Source: Mariniflexile fucanivorans (GTDB taxonomy: Bacteria; Bacteroidota; Bacteroidia; Flavobacteriales; Flavobacteriaceae). Taken from it: DNA of 64,000 nucleotides. This document shows, one piece after another, positions 61,742 through 64,000 of this stretch. The stretch covers positions 248,001 to 312,000 of the forward strand of contig NZ_SLUP01000001.1 in NCBI RefSeq assembly GCF_004341235.1, written 5' to 3'. The notes under the pieces were generated by a model. It made no database searches. It was not told the origin of the DNA and saw nothing but the letters and a program-made list of their open reading frames with translations. Each line of letters begins with the position of its first letter. Position 1 is the stretch's first letter. A program made the position numbers and the translations under genes.

Positions 61742-63532
61742 TTATTCTAATATTATTTTTTTGGTAATCATAGCTTTATCAGAATAAATAGAAACAAAGT
61801 ACACACCTCGTGCTGCTCCATTCAAATTTATGGTATTTGTTCTCGAAGCGTTCAACAAATCCACTTTTGAAATAAGCCTTCCGCTAACATCGTAAACAAC
61901 TAACTTCTCTAAATTAACAAGCGAAGTGTTTTTTATGCTGAACTGACCACTTGTTGGATTGGGATACATATTGATTGCTGCCTTTAATTCTTCCTCTTCA
62001 ACACTTAAATAACACGGATGATTCGTCATAACCGATGTGCCCTGAGCTGGACACGGGTTTATCGATGTACTTCTCGCTTCTATAGCATTTGCAGCTGTTA
62101 TGTTGCTTGCTCCTAATGCGCGTTGTTCTTCAGAGTTTGAAATAGCATAATTCATGACATCATTTGTATCGATTACGTGCCCTAATTGATGTCCATGACC
62201 TAATTCGTGAAGCGCATTACTTTCAAAATCATATTGAGTAATTCCCGTTGAGTTCACGGCTATACTATAATTCCAATTTGTTGCATCATCAAAAACAATA
62301 TCAAACTCCTCAACATACCAATTTATAGTGGTTCCGGTATCACATCCGCTAAAATAATAAACACATCTTCCTAATTCATCAGTTGCTAATTCATTCCCAT
62401 TATCAAATCGAATCACATTGGTACCATCTCTAACGTATTCATCTTTATCAGTTGTTGCACCTATTGTCCAATTAATTCCCGTTGTACAACGCCAACTCTC
62501 AAAAGCCCTTAAAAAAGCAGCTTTAGCATTAACATTATTGTTGAAATCTGTAAACATTTGCCAGGTATACCCTCCCGAACCATTGGCGTTGATATGTTGA
62601 GTTTGATAAGCAATATTACCACCTTCTTGTACCACATTTATTTCGGCATAAGCAATTGTCAAGACAGAAGAAGATACAGCACTTGAAGAGCCAGCATCTG
62701 TTACCATAATAGTACCAGTACCAGCTTCCGATGGTATTTCAACTGTAATTTGTGTATCTGCCCAAGTTAGTATTTGTGTACTTAAAGCATCTATAAAAGT
62801 AGCGCCTCCATCATCCGAATTACGAAAAGAAACCTTCCCTTTAGTTGCACCAAAACCACTACCGTTAATAGTTAACACCTGCTTTGTACCCGCTGTTCCA
62901 GTTGTTGGTGTAAAAGTAATTGAACCCGGAGCAAGTGCCGCTTTATTTTGTGTTGACTTTAAATGGGCTGATTGCACATCAAAATCTGCCAACTCAACAT
63001 AGCTAGATTTTGTATAAGTCATCACTTCATTATAAAATGATGAAGTGATTCCTTGCTTTACGTTAAATGGATTAACAGCCACATTATCATATAAATTATA
63101 CTTGTAAAACCCTTGAGAAGACCCATAGGGCATGAATTGTTTTAGTGATGATTTTTCAGATGATTTCATTGTCACTCTGTTATTATTATACAACGTAAAT
63201 ATTCCTAAATCTCCGTTTTTTAATTTTAAACTTGGACTTACAATTTCAGCCTTCAAACCTACAGTTCCCCCTAGAGTTATAACCTCTATAGTTGCCAGCG
63301 GTTCTCCCTTAAAAACTTTATAAACCTGGATAGTATTAGCGGTGTAGATATGTTTGTTTTCTGCATCCCAAAAAGATTTTTTAGAAATAACTTTACCTTC
63401 AACAATTAAACTAGAATTATCAATCTGCCTCTCCAATGAGGCTTCTCTTAGTAGATCTTGTGCGTTTAAGCTGGTTAAACTTAATACGAATAGCAACAAG
63501 ACTACTAGTATTTGCATGGTATTTTTTTTCAT
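61742..63532 (-). CDS. Secreted metzincin-type protease with IPT/TIG domain and T9SS sorting domain
   Basis: A 596-residue protein. Signal peptide MKKNTMQILVVLLLFVLSLTSLNA; IPT/TIG domain (about 200-295: TGTAGTKQVLTINGSGFGATKG); protease domain (about 305-500) with zinc motif HELGHGHQLGH (HExxHxxGxxH) and a Met-turn-like DVMNYAIS; C-terminal type A sorting domain (about 520-596: NMYPNPTSGQFSIKN…GRLISKV…GVYFVSIYSDKAMITKKI). It is exported across the outer membrane by the type IX system. The N-terminal region (about 25-195) is unassigned. Confidence 0.93.
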   Translation of the reverse strand: MKKNTMQILVVLLLFVLSLTSLNAQDLLREASLERQIDNSSLIVEGKVISKKSFWDAENKHIYTANTIQVYKVFKGEPLATIEVITLGGTVGLKAEIVSPSLKLKNGDLGIFTLYNNNRVTMKSSEKSSLKQFMPYGSSQGFYKYNLYDNVAVNPFNVKQGITSSFYNEVMTYTKSSYVELADFDVQSAHLKSTQNKAALAPGSITFTPTTGTAGTKQVLTINGSGFGATKGKVSFRNSDDGGATFIDALSTQILTWADTQITVEIPSEAGTGTIMVTDAGSSSAVSSSVLTIAYAEINVVQEGGNIAYQTQHINANGSGGYTWQMFTDFNNNVNAKAAFLRAFESWRCTTGINWTIGATTDKDEYVRDGTNVIRFDNGNELATDELGRCVYYFSGCDTGTTINWYVEEFDIVFDDATNWNYSIAVNSTGITQYDFESNALHELGHGHQLGHVIDTNDVMNYAISNSEEQRALGASNITAANAIEARSTSINPCPAQGTSVMTNHPCYLSVEEEELKAAINMYPNPTSGQFSIKNTSLVNLEKLVVYDVSGRLISKVDLLNASRTNTINLNGAARGVYFVSIYSDKAMITKKIILE

Positions 63533-63725
63533 AATATCTTAGTTTTTAAAATGGTTTAGTCTTGGTATAATGTCAAATATACCTAATTATTACATACGAT
63601 TTGCGTAGCTTTGTTACCCATAACATTCTTAATATTAAAATAACATTATGTTATATCTACAAAACTATTCAAATAAAAACGGTTGATTTTCATAAAGTTA
63701 CAAAAAATAATTTAAAAACAAACCC

Positions 63726-64000
63726 ATGAAATATTCATTAATCGATTCGTCGCTATTCATTAATAACAGAAAAAAATTTACTACTAAAATGAAACCTAGT
63801 AGTTTGGCTGTTTTTAATTCGAACGATATTTACCCCATAAGTGCCGATAGCACCATCCCATTTCAGCAGCATCGCGATATTTTTTATTTAAGTGGTGTTG
63901 ACCAAGAAGAAAGCATTTTGGTATTATTCCCAGATTGCCCTAAAGAAAAACACCGTGAAATTTTATTCTTAAAAGAAACCAACGCCCACATTGCTGTTTG
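63726..64000 (+). CDS. pepP: Aminopeptidase P family protein (partial)
   Basis: The open frame from the ATG at 63726 (MKYSLIDSSLFINNRKKF) runs off the right edge after 91 complete codons. The sequence NDIYPISADSTIPFQQHRDIFYLSG is the characteristic N-terminal AMP_N region of Xaa-Pro aminopeptidase P. The metal-binding C-terminal domain is outside. It is divergent from the metzincin gene. Confidence 0.85.
   Translation, partial: MKYSLIDSSLFINNRKKFTTKMKPSSLAVFNSNDIYPISADSTIPFQQHRDIFYLSGVDQEESILVLFPDCPKEKHREILFLKETNAHIAV

Overview
The window is AT-rich chromosomal DNA from a member of the Bacteroidota, almost certainly the family Flavobacteriaceae. The evidence is the mutY-ssb-gldE-gldD gliding-motility cluster, a secreted metalloprotease with a type IX secretion C-terminal sorting domain, an S46 dipeptidyl-peptidase, a DUF3098 gene between ftsX and uppP, an L21 protein with a C-terminal helix-hairpin-helix extension, and promoters of the Bacteroidota kind (TTG/TTTG, about 19 bp, TAnnTTTG). 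Most of the window is a conserved housekeeping backbone. No tRNA, rRNA, CRISPR array, prophage or intact transposase was seen.

Layout. 1-3493 is the 5' part of leuS (minus strand, cut by the left edge). It carries GC-rich palindromic inserts at several in-frame sites, one pair enclosing a complete DUF559 endonuclease-like domain. 3730-10157 holds a DMT transporter, ftsX, DUF3098, a glycerate kinase in opposite orientation, uppP-truB, an outer-membrane-barrel-like protein and a TonB-like protein. 10141-16959 holds tag, DUF5995, aat, DUF3127, a flavin reductase, a histidine kinase, HIT and greA (with a terminator-like hairpin in its leader). 17213-25220 holds a degenerate Rieske-like lipoprotein, a MITE-like inverted repeat, a TonB-dependent receptor behind a TPP riboswitch, and a tightly packed seven-gene minus-strand operon (PPTase, PcrB-like synthase, thiamine-binding protein, PnuC/PnuT, NadR-like kinase, DUF4301, arfB). 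Receptor, riboswitch, PnuT-like transporter, thiamine-binding protein and kinase together suggest a thiamine salvage route.

25359-38778 holds ahcY with a structured leader, an orphan vsr among interspersed repeats, the S46 peptidase, rplU-rpmA, an HMA-domain lipoprotein, gldD/gldE/ssb/mutY, HU, a 30-codon highly basic peptide gene, and rng. 38779-45500 is the most rearranged part. Two genes (DUF2254 and a methyltransferase) each lie between an intact gene and a second, partial copy of that gene's 3' end. 45809-63532 holds an OmpA lipoprotein, xth, a very large outer-membrane protein, a Cus-type metal efflux set (with an RND pump fused in frame to its outer-membrane factor), an M28 peptidase, sdhCAB, and the type IX-secreted metzincin. 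An aminopeptidase P gene runs off the right edge.

The best candidates for something undescribed are (i) the palindrome/DUF559 element living inside leuS and (ii) the repeated pattern of a gene flanked by a duplicated 3' end of its upstream neighbour.
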